DNA of 64,000 nt from Variovorax sp. TBS-050B (GTDB lineage: Bacteria > Pseudomonadota > Gammaproteobacteria > Burkholderiales > Burkholderiaceae_C): positions 1,401,001 through 1,465,000 of the forward strand of contig NZ_JARXYR010000002.1 of NCBI RefSeq assembly GCF_029893635.1. Direction: 5' to 3'. Numbering within the stretch: position 1 is the first letter of the stretch; every line of letters begins with the position of its first letter. Position numbers and translations under genes: made by a program. Shown one piece after another: positions 18,684-30,820 of the stretch. The notes beneath the pieces were generated by a model that searched no databases, was not told where the DNA came from, and worked only from the letters and a program-made list of their open reading frames with translations.

Positions 18684-20378
18684 TTACTTGCCAAGCACGC
18701 CGAGGCGCTTGTTGATGAACCACTGCTGCGCGATCGACAGCACGTTGTTCGTGATCCAGTACAGCACCAGGCCGGCCGGGAAGAAGATGAACATCACGCT
18801 GAACGCGAGCGGCATGATCCACATCAGCTTGGCCTGCATCGGATCGGGCGGCGTCGGGTTGAGCCAGGTCTGGAACAGCGAGGTCAGCGTCATCACGATC
18901 GGCAGGATGTACCAGGGATCGGGCGCCGAGAGGTCGGTGATCCAGCCGATCCACGGCGCATGGCGCATCTCGACCGAGGACAGCAGCACCCAGTAGAGCG
19001 CGATGAACACCGGGATCTGGATAAGGATCGGGAAGCAGCCGCCCATCGGGTTGACCTTTTCCTCGCGGTAGATCCGCATCATCTCCTGCTGCATCTCCTG
19101 CGGCTTGTCCTTGAGCCGCTCGCGCATTTCCATGATCTTGGGGTTGATGGCCTTCATCTTGGCCATGCTCGCGTAAGCCTTGGCGTTGAGCCAGTAGAAG
19201 GCCGCCTTCAGCAGCACCACCAGCGCCACGATCGCCCAGCCCCAGTTGCCGAGGATGCCGTGCAGCTGGTTCAGCAGCCAGTACAGCGGCTTGGAGATGA
19301 TCGCGAAGATGCCGTAGTCCTTCACGAGGTCGAGGCCGGGCGCGATCGCCTCGAGCTTCTTCTCTTCCTCGGGACCGGCGAACAGCGCCGTGTTCACGAC
19401 CTGGGTCTGGCCCGGCGCGATCTGCGGCACGGTGGCCACCATTGCGATGGTGAACAGGTTGTCGCCCAGGTCCTTCACGCGGAACTCGCGCTTGAGCTGC
19501 TCGCTCGCCGGGTCGCCCTTGAGCAGCCAGGCCGAGACGAAGTAGTGCTGCACCATCGCGATCCAGCCGTCGTTGGCGGGCGGCGGCGGCTCGACCTTGC
19601 CCTTGGCGATGTCCTTGAAGTCGAGCTTGTGGAACTTCTTCTCGTTGGTGTACGCCGCAGGACCGGTGAAGGTGTTGGTGCCGAACATCGTGCTCGAGGC
19701 CACGGTGCCGTGGCGCAGCAGCTGCAGGTAGAGCTGCGCGTCGCGCGGCTGGTCGCCCACGTTGACGATTTCATGGCGCACGCGGATCGCGTAGTCGCCG
19801 CGCTGGAACACGTAGGTCTTGATGTACTTGAGGCCGCCCGCGGGTTCGCTCTCGAAGCTCACCTCCAGCGTGTTCTGTCCCTCGGCCATCTCGCGCGGAC
19901 CGGCCTTGGGCTTCATCGGCGTCAGGTGGGTGGGAAAGCGCTCGCCGCCCGCCTGGTTCAGCAGGCCGGTCTGGGCCACGTAGCGCGTGGCCGGCGAGCT
20001 GTTGTCGAACAGCACCACGTGCTTGGTGCGGTCGGCCTCGTCGTACTTCAGCAGTTCGAGATGGTTGACGGTCGCGCCCTCGCTGTCGATCGACGCCTTG
20101 AACAGGTCGGTGGTCACGCTGACCTGCTCGCGCGGCGCGGCCGCGGCCGCCTGCGTGGGCACGGCGCCTGCGCCGGCACCCGAGGCCGGGGCGGCGGCCG
20201 GCACGCTGCTGCCGGCGGCGGGGGCGCTGGCCGCCGGTGCGTTGCCGGCCACGGCGGCGGGCTTGGTCGACGGCAGGAAGGTCGGCTTGTTGCCGTTGAA
20301 GATCTGCCACTGGTCCCACAGGAGCACCAGCGAGAAACCAAAGATCACCCACAGGATCGTGCGGCGTATATCGTTCAT
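18684..20378 (-). CDS. yidC: Membrane protein insertase YidC
   Basis: A 564-residue proteobacterial YidC: a first membrane helix (RRTILWVIFGFSLVLLW), an Ala/Pro-rich linker, a large periplasmic beta domain (about residues 90-340), then the conserved five-helix insertase core (from about residue 350) with the CPMGGCFPILIQIPVFIALY-type segment, here NPMGGCFPILIQIPVF. It inserts inner-membrane proteins with and without SecYEG. The ATG at 20378 overlaps the yidD stop by four bases. It lies in the classical rpmH-rnpA-yidD-yidC-mnmE order. Confidence 0.96.
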   Translation of the reverse strand: MNDIRRTILWVIFGFSLVLLWDQWQIFNGNKPTFLPSTKPAAVAGNAPAASAPAAGSSVPAAAPASGAGAGAVPTQAAAAAPREQVSVTTDLFKASIDSEGATVNHLELLKYDEADRTKHVVLFDNSSPATRYVAQTGLLNQAGGERFPTHLTPMKPKAGPREMAEGQNTLEVSFESEPAGGLKYIKTYVFQRGDYAIRVRHEIVNVGDQPRDAQLYLQLLRHGTVASSTMFGTNTFTGPAAYTNEKKFHKLDFKDIAKGKVEPPPPANDGWIAMVQHYFVSAWLLKGDPASEQLKREFRVKDLGDNLFTIAMVATVPQIAPGQTQVVNTALFAGPEEEKKLEAIAPGLDLVKDYGIFAIISKPLYWLLNQLHGILGNWGWAIVALVVLLKAAFYWLNAKAYASMAKMKAINPKIMEMRERLKDKPQEMQQEMMRIYREEKVNPMGGCFPILIQIPVFIALYWVLLSSVEMRHAPWIGWITDLSAPDPWYILPIVMTLTSLFQTWLNPTPPDPMQAKLMWIMPLAFSVMFIFFPAGLVLYWITNNVLSIAQQWFINKRLGVLGK

Positions 20379-20662
20379 GACGAAGACTTCTTGTCGGAGG
20401 GGAGAAGAGACGAAAACAGCGAGCCTGAGCCCCCAGTGCGACGCTGTGATTTCGGTGGAACCGGATCGTGCCCGCCCTGGCACCAGGGCTGGCAGCGCGC
20501 GATGCGGTGCAGGGTGAGGTAGCTGCCCTTGAGCGCGCCGTGGGTTTCGAGCGCCTCGATCGAATAGACGGAGCAGGTCGGCTCGAAGCGGCACGACTGG
20601 CCGAGCCACGGGCTCAGCAGCAGGCGATAGCCCTTGACCAGCGCGATCAGCAGGCGCTTCAT
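20375..20662 (-). CDS. yidD: Membrane protein insertion efficiency factor YidD
   Basis: A 95-residue YidD/UPF0161 protein with the diagnostic YRLLLSPWLGQSCRFEPTCS and three conserved Cys (SCRFEPTCSVYS, ARCQPWCQGG). It is a small amphipathic membrane-associated protein that helps YidC-dependent insertion. It overlaps rnpA and yidC by four bases each. Confidence 0.94.
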   Translation of the reverse strand: MKRLLIALVKGYRLLLSPWLGQSCRFEPTCSVYSIEALETHGALKGSYLTLHRIARCQPWCQGGHDPVPPKSQRRTGGSGSLFSSLLPSDKKSSS

Positions 20663-21057
20663 GGTGCGGGTGCCGATGGCGGGCGCGCGGCGCGCGCCAG
20701 CAATTGCTGCAGCTCGGCACGCACCGCCGCCTTGAGCTTGTCGGAGGTGGCGCTCACGAATTCCTTGCGGTCGAAGGCGGCGCGCAGCCGCACCACGTGC
20801 GCCGCATGCGGCAGTACAGCGCCCTGCGCCGCGCTCACCGCGTAGACCTGGCGCTTGATCGCATTGCGCGTGACCGCGCGGCGCGCCCAGCGCTTGGGCA
20901 CCATCGCGCCGATCCAGACATCGTCGGACCCAAACAAAGGCTGCGCGCTCGACGTGGTGTCGAGCGCGCAGCGATGCAATGCGAAATGCGCGGTGCGCGC
21001 CACGGTGGCACCTGCGAGGACGGCCTGGAACTGCGCGCGGGTCTTGAGCCGCTGCAT
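20659..21057 (-). CDS. rnpA: Ribonuclease P protein component
   Basis: A 132-residue protein starting MQRLKTRAQFQAVL, with the conserved RNA-binding core at VPKRWARRAVTRNAIKRQVYA (RNR-like motif). It is the basic protein subunit that helps the catalytic RNase P RNA mature tRNA 5' ends. A longer upstream frame exists but would overlap rpmH. It lies 89 bases after rpmH and overlaps yidD by four bases. Confidence 0.93.
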   Translation of the reverse strand: MQRLKTRAQFQAVLAGATVARTAHFALHRCALDTTSSAQPLFGSDDVWIGAMVPKRWARRAVTRNAIKRQVYAVSAAQGAVLPHAAHVVRLRAAFDRKEFVSATSDKLKAAVRAELQQLLARAARPPSAPAP

Positions 21058-21146
21058 GGAAGCCGGGCCGGACGCGCCGGGAACGCTGGCTGCGGAAGCC
21101 GGCGCTGGCGGTTCGGCTGCTGGCAACGGCAGAGGAACGGCTGCCG

Positions 21147-21281
21147 TCAGACGGCCAGGCGCTTGCGGCCCTTGGCGCGGCGTGCGTTGATGACGGCACG
21201 GCCGCCGCGGGTCTTCATGCGGACCAGGAAGCCGTGGGTACGGGCGCGGCGGACTTTGGAAGCTTGGTAAGTGCGTTTCAT
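21147..21281 (-). CDS. rpmH: 50S ribosomal protein L34
   Basis: A 44-residue complete L34: [18 protein letters not shown], then the basic [24 protein letters not shown] end. It is the first gene of the leftward rpmH-rnpA-yidD-yidC-mnmE run and diverges from dnaA, as in many bacteria. The ORF is short and in many tracks is missed. Confidence 0.97.
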   Translation of the reverse strand: MKRTYQASKVRRARTHGFLVRMKTRGGRAVINARRAKGRKRLAV

Positions 21282-21428
21282 GATGAGATTTCCTGCTGGT
21301 TCCCCCGATATCCGCGCTGTTCCCGGTCGGCTGGTGGGCCGGACCGGTCATGCGGGCGCTGGGAGCGTTTTTCGACTTTGTTCGAACGAACCCCGAAAGA
21401 CGCAATGAGGTTTTCAGGGAAACCCGAA

Positions 21429-21457
21429 ATTATCGCAAACATTCGGCCCAACGCCAA
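21429..21457 (-). promoter_or_regulatory. Probable rpmH promoter
   Basis: On the minus strand TTGGCG (21452-21457) and GATAAT (21429-21434) are separated by exactly 17 bases, which fits a sigma-70 promoter about 140 bases upstream of rpmH. Confidence 0.6.
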
Positions 21458-21500
21458 ACTTCGAGTGCGATTGCGGGGCTTTTATGCGCGCGCCCGGGGA

Positions 21501-21559
21501 TGTGGATAAGGTTTTGACAAGTTAGAATGCAGGCCGCCTTGCAGCAGAGAATATCCACA
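21501..21559. promoter_or_regulatory. DnaA boxes upstream of dnaA
   Basis: A perfect DnaA box (TGTGGATAA, 21501-21509, i.e. TTATCCACA on the other strand) and an eight-of-nine match (ATATCCACA, 21551-21559) lie 50-110 bases upstream of dnaA, in a locally A/T-rich stretch (CAATACATATACCAAAAAA). They fit autoregulation of dnaA and could also be part of an origin. Only two boxes are visible and there is no TAG repeat, so I rank the region at 50.4 kb higher as oriC. The rest of the 21282-21609 gap holds the rpmH leader and promoter. Confidence 0.75.
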
Positions 21560-21609
21560 ATACATATACCAAAAAATGGACGAGGGACGCACCACTTTTT
21601 CACCCACCC

Positions 21610-22989
<1,380 letters not shown>

Positions 22990-23085
22990 CCCCCGCACGA
23001 ATGTCATCGGGAATGCGCCTCGCAACAGCGGAGAATGGCGCCTTACCAGCGGATTCGAAGAGATAGAAGAGAAGAGGAAGAAGAC

Positions 23086-24192
23086 ATGATCGTTTTGAAG
23101 GCAACCCAAGACAAAGTCCTCGCCGCGCTGCAGTCGGTGGCGGGCATCGTGGAACGGCGCCATACGCTGCCGATCCTCGCGAACGTGCTGATCCGCAAGA
23201 CGGGAGGGCAGATCCAGCTGACCACCAGCGACCTGGAGATCCAGATCCGCACCACGGCCGAACTCGGCGGCGACGAAGGCAACTTCACCACCACCATCGG
23301 CGCGCGCAAGCTGATCGACATCCTGCGCACCATGCCGGCCGACCAGACCGTGAGCCTCGAATCGAGCGCGAGCAAGCTGGTGCTCAAGGGCGGCAAGAGC
23401 CGCTTCACGCTGCAGTCGCTGCCGGCGGAAGACTTTCCGCTGGTGCAGGAAGCCGCCAACTTCGGTCCGGTCTTCAGCGTGCCGCAGAAGACGCTGAAGG
23501 ACCTGCTCTCGCAGGTCTCGTTCGCGATGGCGGTGCACGACATCCGCTACTACCTCAACGGCATCCTGTTCGTGGCCGAGGGCAAGCAGCTGAGCCTGGT
23601 CGCGACCGACGGCCACCGCCTGGCCTTCGCTTCGGCCACGCTCGACGTCGAGGTGCCGCGCCAGGAAGTGATCCTGCCGCGCAAGACCGTGCTCGAGATG
23701 CAGCGCCTGCTGTCCGATGCCGAGGGCGCGATCGAGATGCAGTTCGCGAACAACCAGGCCAAGTTCAGCTTCGGCGGCATGGAGTTCGTCACCAAGCTGG
23801 TCGAGGGCAAGTTCCCCGACTACAACCGCGTGATCCCCAAGAACCACAAGAACTCGGTCACGCTCGGCCGCGCGCCGCTGCTCGCGAGCCTGCAGCGCAC
23901 CGCCATCCTGACCAGCGAGAAGTTCAAGGGCGTGCGCCTGAACATCGAGCCCGGCACGCTGCGCATCGCATCGAACAACGCCGAGCAGGAAGAGGCGCAG
24001 GACGAGCTCGACATCGACTACGGCGGCGACGCCATCGAGATCGGCTTCAACGTGACCTACCTGATCGACGCCCTCGCGAACATGGGCCAGGACATGGTCA
24101 AGCTGGACCTGGCCGACTCGAACAGCTCGGCGCTGCTGACCATCCCCGAGAACTCGACCTTCAAGTACGTCGTGATGCCGATGCGGATCTGA
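23086..24192 (+). CDS. dnaN: DNA polymerase III sliding clamp (beta subunit)
   Basis: A complete 368-residue beta clamp with three repeated folds. It begins MIVLKATQDKVLAALQSV and ends with the conserved YVVMPMRI. The ATG at 23086 has the AGAGGAAGAAG ribosome-binding site just upstream; an in-frame ATG at 23035 lies in the spacer and is unlikely to be used. It follows dnaA by 96 bases and is closed by a strong terminator. Confidence 0.98.
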   Translation: MIVLKATQDKVLAALQSVAGIVERRHTLPILANVLIRKTGGQIQLTTSDLEIQIRTTAELGGDEGNFTTTIGARKLIDILRTMPADQTVSLESSASKLVLKGGKSRFTLQSLPAEDFPLVQEAANFGPVFSVPQKTLKDLLSQVSFAMAVHDIRYYLNGILFVAEGKQLSLVATDGHRLAFASATLDVEVPRQEVILPRKTVLEMQRLLSDAEGAIEMQFANNQAKFSFGGMEFVTKLVEGKFPDYNRVIPKNHKNSVTLGRAPLLASLQRTAILTSEKFKGVRLNIEPGTLRIASNNAEQEEAQDELDIDYGGDAIEIGFNVTYLIDALANMGQDMVKLDLADSNSSALLTIPENSTFKYVVMPMRI

Positions 24193-24214
24193 GCGACAGC
24201 ACAGCCAGCGCTTG

Positions 24215-24250
24215 GCGCAAACCCGCGGACCGCCGCGGGTTTGCGCTTTC
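24215..24250 (+). terminator. Strong hairpin after dnaN
   Basis: A perfect 14-base-pair stem (24215-24228 with 24233-24246, loop ACCG) followed by TTT. It separates dnaA-dnaN from gyrB, which therefore probably has its own promoter. Confidence 0.8.
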
Positions 24251-24311
24251 AAGAGGCAGAAAAAACCGATTCCGCCAGCCCGGAAAATTTCGTGAATGCC
24301 GTGAGAGATAG

Positions 24312-26948
<2,637 letters not shown>

Positions 26949-26999
26949 CGGCTGCGGCGCAGCGACGCCCGCCCGTGGGGCGGCGCGTCGCGCCCGCGC

Positions 27000-27254
27000 C
27001 TAGCGCATGCGCACCGGCATGCCGCCCTGGAGCATGCGCGCCACGCGCGCCAACCCGCCCGTGCCGCTGGCGGCGCGTCCCACCAGCGCGCCGCCGGCGG
27101 CGCCCGCGAGCACGCGGCGCGGCAGCGAGCGGCTGCGGCCGGCGGTCAGCAGCAGCAACAGCCCGGCGCCGAGCACGGCAAGGTGCTCGCCCGGAAAGTC
27201 GGGACGCCGGGCGTCCATCTGCTGGAGTTGCTTGATCTTCGATCCGATGGTCAT
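27000..27254 (-). CDS. Small hypothetical membrane protein
   Basis: An 84-residue protein, MTIGSKIKQLQQMDARRPDFPGEHLAVLGAG then a short hydrophobic stretch (LAVLGAGLLLLLTAG) and a Gly/Ala/Arg-rich tail. The ATG at 27254 has AAGGAG upstream at good spacing; an alternate upstream frame is not convincing. It converges on gyrB. No family is recognised. The 297 bases between it and the next gene hold its promoter side, a small A/T hairpin repeat and a possible ACGAGGA/TCCTCGT stem (about 27454-27472). Confidence 0.6.
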   Translation of the reverse strand: MTIGSKIKQLQQMDARRPDFPGEHLAVLGAGLLLLLTAGRSRSLPRRVLAGAAGGALVGRAASGTGGLARVARMLQGGMPVRMR

Positions 27255-27423
27255 TTGAAAGCTCCTTTTCTGTGTGAACTTCTTCTTAACCATCGGGCCG
27301 GTGCACCGGTGTAGGCGTCGACCCCATGCGACGCACCGCTTCGGACGGACGGCCCGCGTGCTCAGGGTTTTCACATAGCCAAGCGTTACAAAAGGTTCCG
27401 GGGCGCGTCACACCAGCGTCACC

Positions 27424-27442
27424 AGCTATTAAAACAATAGCT
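27424..27442. repeat. Short A/T hairpin repeat, copy 1
   Basis: AGCTATT and AATAGCT flank AAAAC, a perfect seven-base-pair hairpin. Related short sequences sit at 28800-28816 and 62628-62643. Such GCTAT...ATAGC elements are frequent between genes in Comamonadaceae; their role is unknown. Confidence 0.55.
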
Positions 27443-27551
27443 TACAGACGGTTGACGAGGATGCTTCCTCGTAAACGCTATATCTAGCACCACTCTTGCT
27501 AAGCAAAATCCTCGACGGATTCACGTCACCCTTATCGAGGACATCGAAGCA

Positions 27552-28073
27552 ATGAACCTTATGCGTCTACGGCAGCCCCTCGCTGTCCTGATGGTTGGCG
27601 GCACGGCAGCAGTCCTCGGGGCGCTCAGCCTCCCGGCGCAGGCCTTCTCGAACCCCCCGATCCAGATGGCGCAGGGCGTCGAATACATGTGCGGCGGCAC
27701 GAACAAGACCGAAGCCGCGTTCATGCAGATGGTGGCGCCACGCTGGGCCGCGACGCTCGAATTCGGCATCAACGACAGCAAGCAGAAGGGCCAGTTCCCG
27801 GCGCGCGCCAAGGTCCAGGTGCGCGAGAAGTACACCGGCCGTGCGGTCATGGAGGCCCAGTCGCAGGGCCCCTACATGCTCGCGCGGCTCGATCCCGGCG
27901 CCTACGACGTGAACGTCACGCTCGGCGGGCTGACGCTCACGCAGACGCTGACGGTGATCGCAGGCGTGCCCGCCCGTGCGGTCTTCCTGTGGCCGTCGAA
28001 CTTCGACATGGCCTCGGTGCTGCCGCCCGCCCCCGAGACGCAGGCGCTGGCGCAGACCGCCGCCGCACGCTGA
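27552..28073 (+). CDS. Secreted protein of unknown function, tandem paralog A
   Basis: A 173-residue protein with a signal peptide (basic start, hydrophobic core, cleavage near QAFSN). The mature part begins NPPIQMAQGVEYMCGG and has VAPRWAATLEFGI, GPYMLARLDPGAYDVNV and FLWPSNFDMAS. The last part looks like a carboxypeptidase-regulatory or similar beta-sandwich. It is a clear paralog of the next gene (shared NPPI.M, EYM.GG, VAPRW.AT, MLARLDPG and FLWP...DMAS). Paralog A has an extra Cys in the EYMCGG loop. Periplasmic or secreted, function unknown. Confidence 0.8.
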   Translation: MNLMRLRQPLAVLMVGGTAAVLGALSLPAQAFSNPPIQMAQGVEYMCGGTNKTEAAFMQMVAPRWAATLEFGINDSKQKGQFPARAKVQVREKYTGRAVMEAQSQGPYMLARLDPGAYDVNVTLGGLTLTQTLTVIAGVPARAVFLWPSNFDMASVLPPAPETQALAQTAAAR

Positions 28074-28214
28074 GCGCCCGCCGCACTTCCTCCCGTCGCT
28101 GCCGGGCTTGCGGCCCGGGTCCGTTCAGCCTTGTCTAAGCATGGCGCCGCACAGTGGCGCCGTGGCGTTCTTCTTTTCGCCACGTTCACCGACAAGGAAG
28201 AAAGGATCCAGACC

Positions 28215-28706
28215 ATGAACACCCGGACTTCATCTTTGCGCATGGGCCCCCTGGCGGCCGCCGTGCTTGGCGGCGCGGTTCTTCTCGGCGCGCTCGCCTC
28301 GCCGGCCATGGCGGCGGTCAATCCGCCAATCCACATGACCCACGGCATCGAATACATGAGCGGCGGCATCGGCAGCGACGAGGCCAAGCTCATGGAAACC
28401 GTGGCGCCGCGCTGGCCCGCGACCTTCGAGTTCGCGATCAAGGACCACAAGGGCGCGGAATTCGCCTCCGACGTGCATCTGACCGTGCGCGATGGTACCG
28501 GCACCGCGCTGCTCGACGACGTGGTGGCGGCCGGGCCGTTCATGCTCGCCCGGCTCGATCCGGGCACCTACGAAGTGGAGGCCCGCTTGCGCGGCAACAC
28601 GCTCAGGCAGACGCTGCACGTGATGCCGGGCGCGCCGGCGCGGCTCGAATTCCTGTGGCCCGCGGGCACCGACATGGCCTCGGCCGGCACGGGCGCGGTG
28701 CGGTAG
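28215..28706 (+). CDS. Secreted protein of unknown function, tandem paralog B
   Basis: A 163-residue paralog of the previous gene, with its own signal peptide (LAAAVLGGAVLLGALASPAMA) and the same mature layout: NPPIHMTHGIEYMSGG, VAPRWPATFEF, GPFMLARLDPGTYEVEA and FLWPAGTDMAS. The Cys of paralog A is replaced by Ser. The ATG at 28215 has AAGGA upstream. The two genes are 141 bases apart with their own leader, so both may be separately regulated. Confidence 0.8.
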   Translation: MNTRTSSLRMGPLAAAVLGGAVLLGALASPAMAAVNPPIHMTHGIEYMSGGIGSDEAKLMETVAPRWPATFEFAIKDHKGAEFASDVHLTVRDGTGTALLDDVVAAGPFMLARLDPGTYEVEARLRGNTLRQTLHVMPGAPARLEFLWPAGTDMASAGTGAVR

Positions 28707-28799
28707 GCCCTTCTTTCGCCCGCCCGGCGGCAGCGCGGGCGCCGCACTAGAATCCTGCGGTCCGGCTCGCGTGCAGCGCCCGCGATCCGGGCGCCCGAC

Positions 28800-28816
28800 G
28801 CTATAGAAAAAATAGC
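28800..28816. repeat. Short A/T hairpin repeat, copy 2
   Basis: GCTAT and ATAGC flank AGAAAAA, related to the element at 27424-27442. It lies in the gap before the metallophosphoesterase gene. Confidence 0.45.
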
Positions 28817-28902
28817 TGGCGACGGGCGGGGAGGTGCCTTGAACGCACGGCATGCGGCTTGCAGATACCGCATCCCGGGCAGCGCCCGTTCCCTTTGCCC
28901 CC

Positions 28903-30090
28903 ATGCCCATACGCCCCCTGAGCGTCCTGACCGCGCTCCTGCATGTCTACATCGCGCTGCGCCTGCTGCCGGCGCTGGCCATGCTCACGCCCGCGTGGCC
29001 GCTGGCGCTCGCAGCGCTGGCGGTCTCGGCCGCCACGATCCCGCTGCCCTTCGTCTCGCGCCGTGCCGAGCGCAGCGCCACCGCGCGCCAAGTGCTGCAG
29101 TGGACCGGGCTGATCAGCATGGGCTGGTTCTCGTCCACCTTCGTGCTGACGCTGGTGCGCGACGCAGGGCTGCTGCTGGCGTGGGCGGCCGCTTCCGTGG
29201 CCGGTTGGGCCGTGCCGTGGCAGGCGGTGCTGCCGTGGAGCGCCCTGGCGGTGCTGGCGCTGGCGACGGCGGTGTCGGTGGTGGGCTTTCTCAACGCCCG
29301 GCGGACGGCCGGCGTGAAGCGCGTCGAGGTGCCGATCCGCGGCTTGCCCGCGGCGCTCGAGGGCTTCACGATCGCACAGATCAGCGACATCCACGTCGGC
29401 CCGACGATCCGCAGCGGCTACATCCAGCGCATCGTCGACACGGTGAACCGGCTCGGCGCCGACGCGATCGCGATCACCGGCGACCTCGTCGACGGCACGG
29501 TGGCCGAGCTGCGCGAACACATCGCGCCGCTGGCCGGGCTGCGCGCCCGGCACGGCACCTTCGTCGTCACCGGCAACCACGAGTACTACGCGGGCGCGCA
29601 CGCCTGGATCGACGAACTGCGGCGGCTCGGGCTGACGGTGCTGCTCAACGAGCACGTGGTGCTGCAGACGCGCAACGTGCGCGGCGCCCAGACCGACGAG
29701 GAACTGTTCGAAAGCCAGCTGGTGCTCGCGGGCGTGACGGATTTCACCGCCGGCCATTTCGACGCCGCGCATGCCAGCGATCCGCAGCTCGCGCTCTTCG
29801 ACGCGCCGCCGCTGGTGCACACCCGCGTGCTGCTCGCGCACCAGCCGCGCAGCGCGCCGTCGGCCGCACTCGCGGGCTACCAGCTACAGCTGTCGGGCCA
29901 TACGCACGGGGGCCAGTTCTTTCCCTGGAACCTGTTCGTGCCGATGCAGCAGCCCTTCACCGCCGGGCTGCACCGGCTGCACGACATGTGGATCTACGTG
30001 AGCCGCGGCACCGGCTACTGGGGGCCGCCGAAGCGGTTCGGCGCGCCTTCGGAAATCACGCTGGTGACGCTCATCGCCGCGCGCGATTGA
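28903..30090 (+). CDS. Membrane-bound metallophosphoesterase (YkuE-like)
   Basis: A 395-residue protein: about four membrane segments at the N-terminus (to residue ~145), then a calcineurin-type phosphoesterase domain with DIHVG, GDLVDG, GNHEYY and GHTHGGQ in order, so all metal ligands are present. The C-terminus ends PSEITLVTLIAARD. I chose the ATG at 28903, because the in-frame ATG at 28852 adds residues with no family character. The domain is predicted to face the periplasm or cytoplasm; topology is uncertain. YkuE-like enzymes act on membrane-linked nucleotides or phospholipids. Confidence 0.85.
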   Translation: MPIRPLSVLTALLHVYIALRLLPALAMLTPAWPLALAALAVSAATIPLPFVSRRAERSATARQVLQWTGLISMGWFSSTFVLTLVRDAGLLLAWAAASVAGWAVPWQAVLPWSALAVLALATAVSVVGFLNARRTAGVKRVEVPIRGLPAALEGFTIAQISDIHVGPTIRSGYIQRIVDTVNRLGADAIAITGDLVDGTVAELREHIAPLAGLRARHGTFVVTGNHEYYAGAHAWIDELRRLGLTVLLNEHVVLQTRNVRGAQTDEELFESQLVLAGVTDFTAGHFDAAHASDPQLALFDAPPLVHTRVLLAHQPRSAPSAALAGYQLQLSGHTHGGQFFPWNLFVPMQQPFTAGLHRLHDMWIYVSRGTGYWGPPKRFGAPSEITLVTLIAARD

Positions 30091-30247
30091 GACCAAAGTT
30101 TTTCTTCGCAGCAGCAAATCCGGCGCCGCGCCGGTTCTGTTGAAGAAGTCCTACCCGCGGACATGGCAATAGCCTCGACGCAAAGCGCGGCCGGCGACGG
30201 AAAGTAAATATCAAGACCTTTCGTCATCTGACCTAGTAAATCACGTC

Positions 30248-30820
30248 ATGAAAAAACAACGGTCGGCATTCTTCGCGGCCGCCGTGCTCGCGGCCCTCCT
30301 GGGGCTCGCCGGCACGGACGCGCAGGCCTTCGAGGACGGTACACGCGGCATCTACTTCGAGGGCGGCCGCGCACCGCATGGCGACCAGGGCGCCACCAAC
30401 TCGGCCAGCGTGGGCCTCACGCTGCCCTGGTCCCCGCACGGGGTGCGCGAAGGTGCGCTGACCTCGTACTGGGACCTGTTCGCGAGCCAGTGGCATGCGC
30501 CCGGCATCGGCGGCGGCTCGCACAACTACACCCAGCTCGGCGCGATCTACACCTGGCGCTACCGTTTCGACGGCGGACGCTCGCCCTGGTTTGCCGAAGC
30601 CGGCGTCGGCGCCACGCTGATGGACCGCCTCTACCGCTCGCCCGACCGCAGCTTCAGCACCACCTTCCAGTTCACCGAGGTGCTCGGCGTGGGACGCAGC
30701 TTCGGCGACAACGGCCGCCACGAACTGGCGCTGCGCGTGCAGCACTTCTCGAACGCGGGCATCAAGAAGCCGAACCCGGGCGAGAACTTCGTCCGGCTGC
30801 GCTACACCTACCACTTCTAG
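30248..30820 (+). CDS. pagL: Lipid A 3-O-deacylase (PagL-type)
   Basis: A 190-residue outer-membrane beta-barrel protein. It has a signal peptide (MKKQRSAFFAAAVLAALLGLA, cleavage near DAQAF) and ends in F, as for BAM-assembled porins. The PagL catalytic motif HFSNAGIKKPNPGEN holds the active-site His and Ser. It removes a fatty acid from lipid A 3-position, lowering endotoxicity. Eight beta strands are consistent with the length. It converges with the UPF0104 gene and the two stop codons overlap by four bases. Confidence 0.88.
   Translation: MKKQRSAFFAAAVLAALLGLAGTDAQAFEDGTRGIYFEGGRAPHGDQGATNSASVGLTLPWSPHGVREGALTSYWDLFASQWHAPGIGGGSHNYTQLGAIYTWRYRFDGGRSPWFAEAGVGATLMDRLYRSPDRSFSTTFQFTEVLGVGRSFGDNGRHELALRVQHFSNAGIKKPNPGENFVRLRYTYHF

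Noticed and set aside
16998..20522. A 1174-codon open frame on the plus strand.
   Set aside because: It is an antisense shadow of mnmE and yidC. The translation has runs of low-complexity His/Arg/Glu, no family motifs, and the real genes on the other strand are fully conserved.
23035..23085. Earlier dnaN start at 23035.
   Set aside because: The extension contains an AGAGGAAGAAG stretch that is the ribosome-binding site for the ATG at 23086, where all DnaN proteins start with an MxxLKA-like sequence.
27454..27472. ACGAGGA/TCCTCGT stem before paralog A as an operator or riboswitch.
   Set aside because: Only seven base pairs and no second copy before paralog B; not enough to call a regulatory site.
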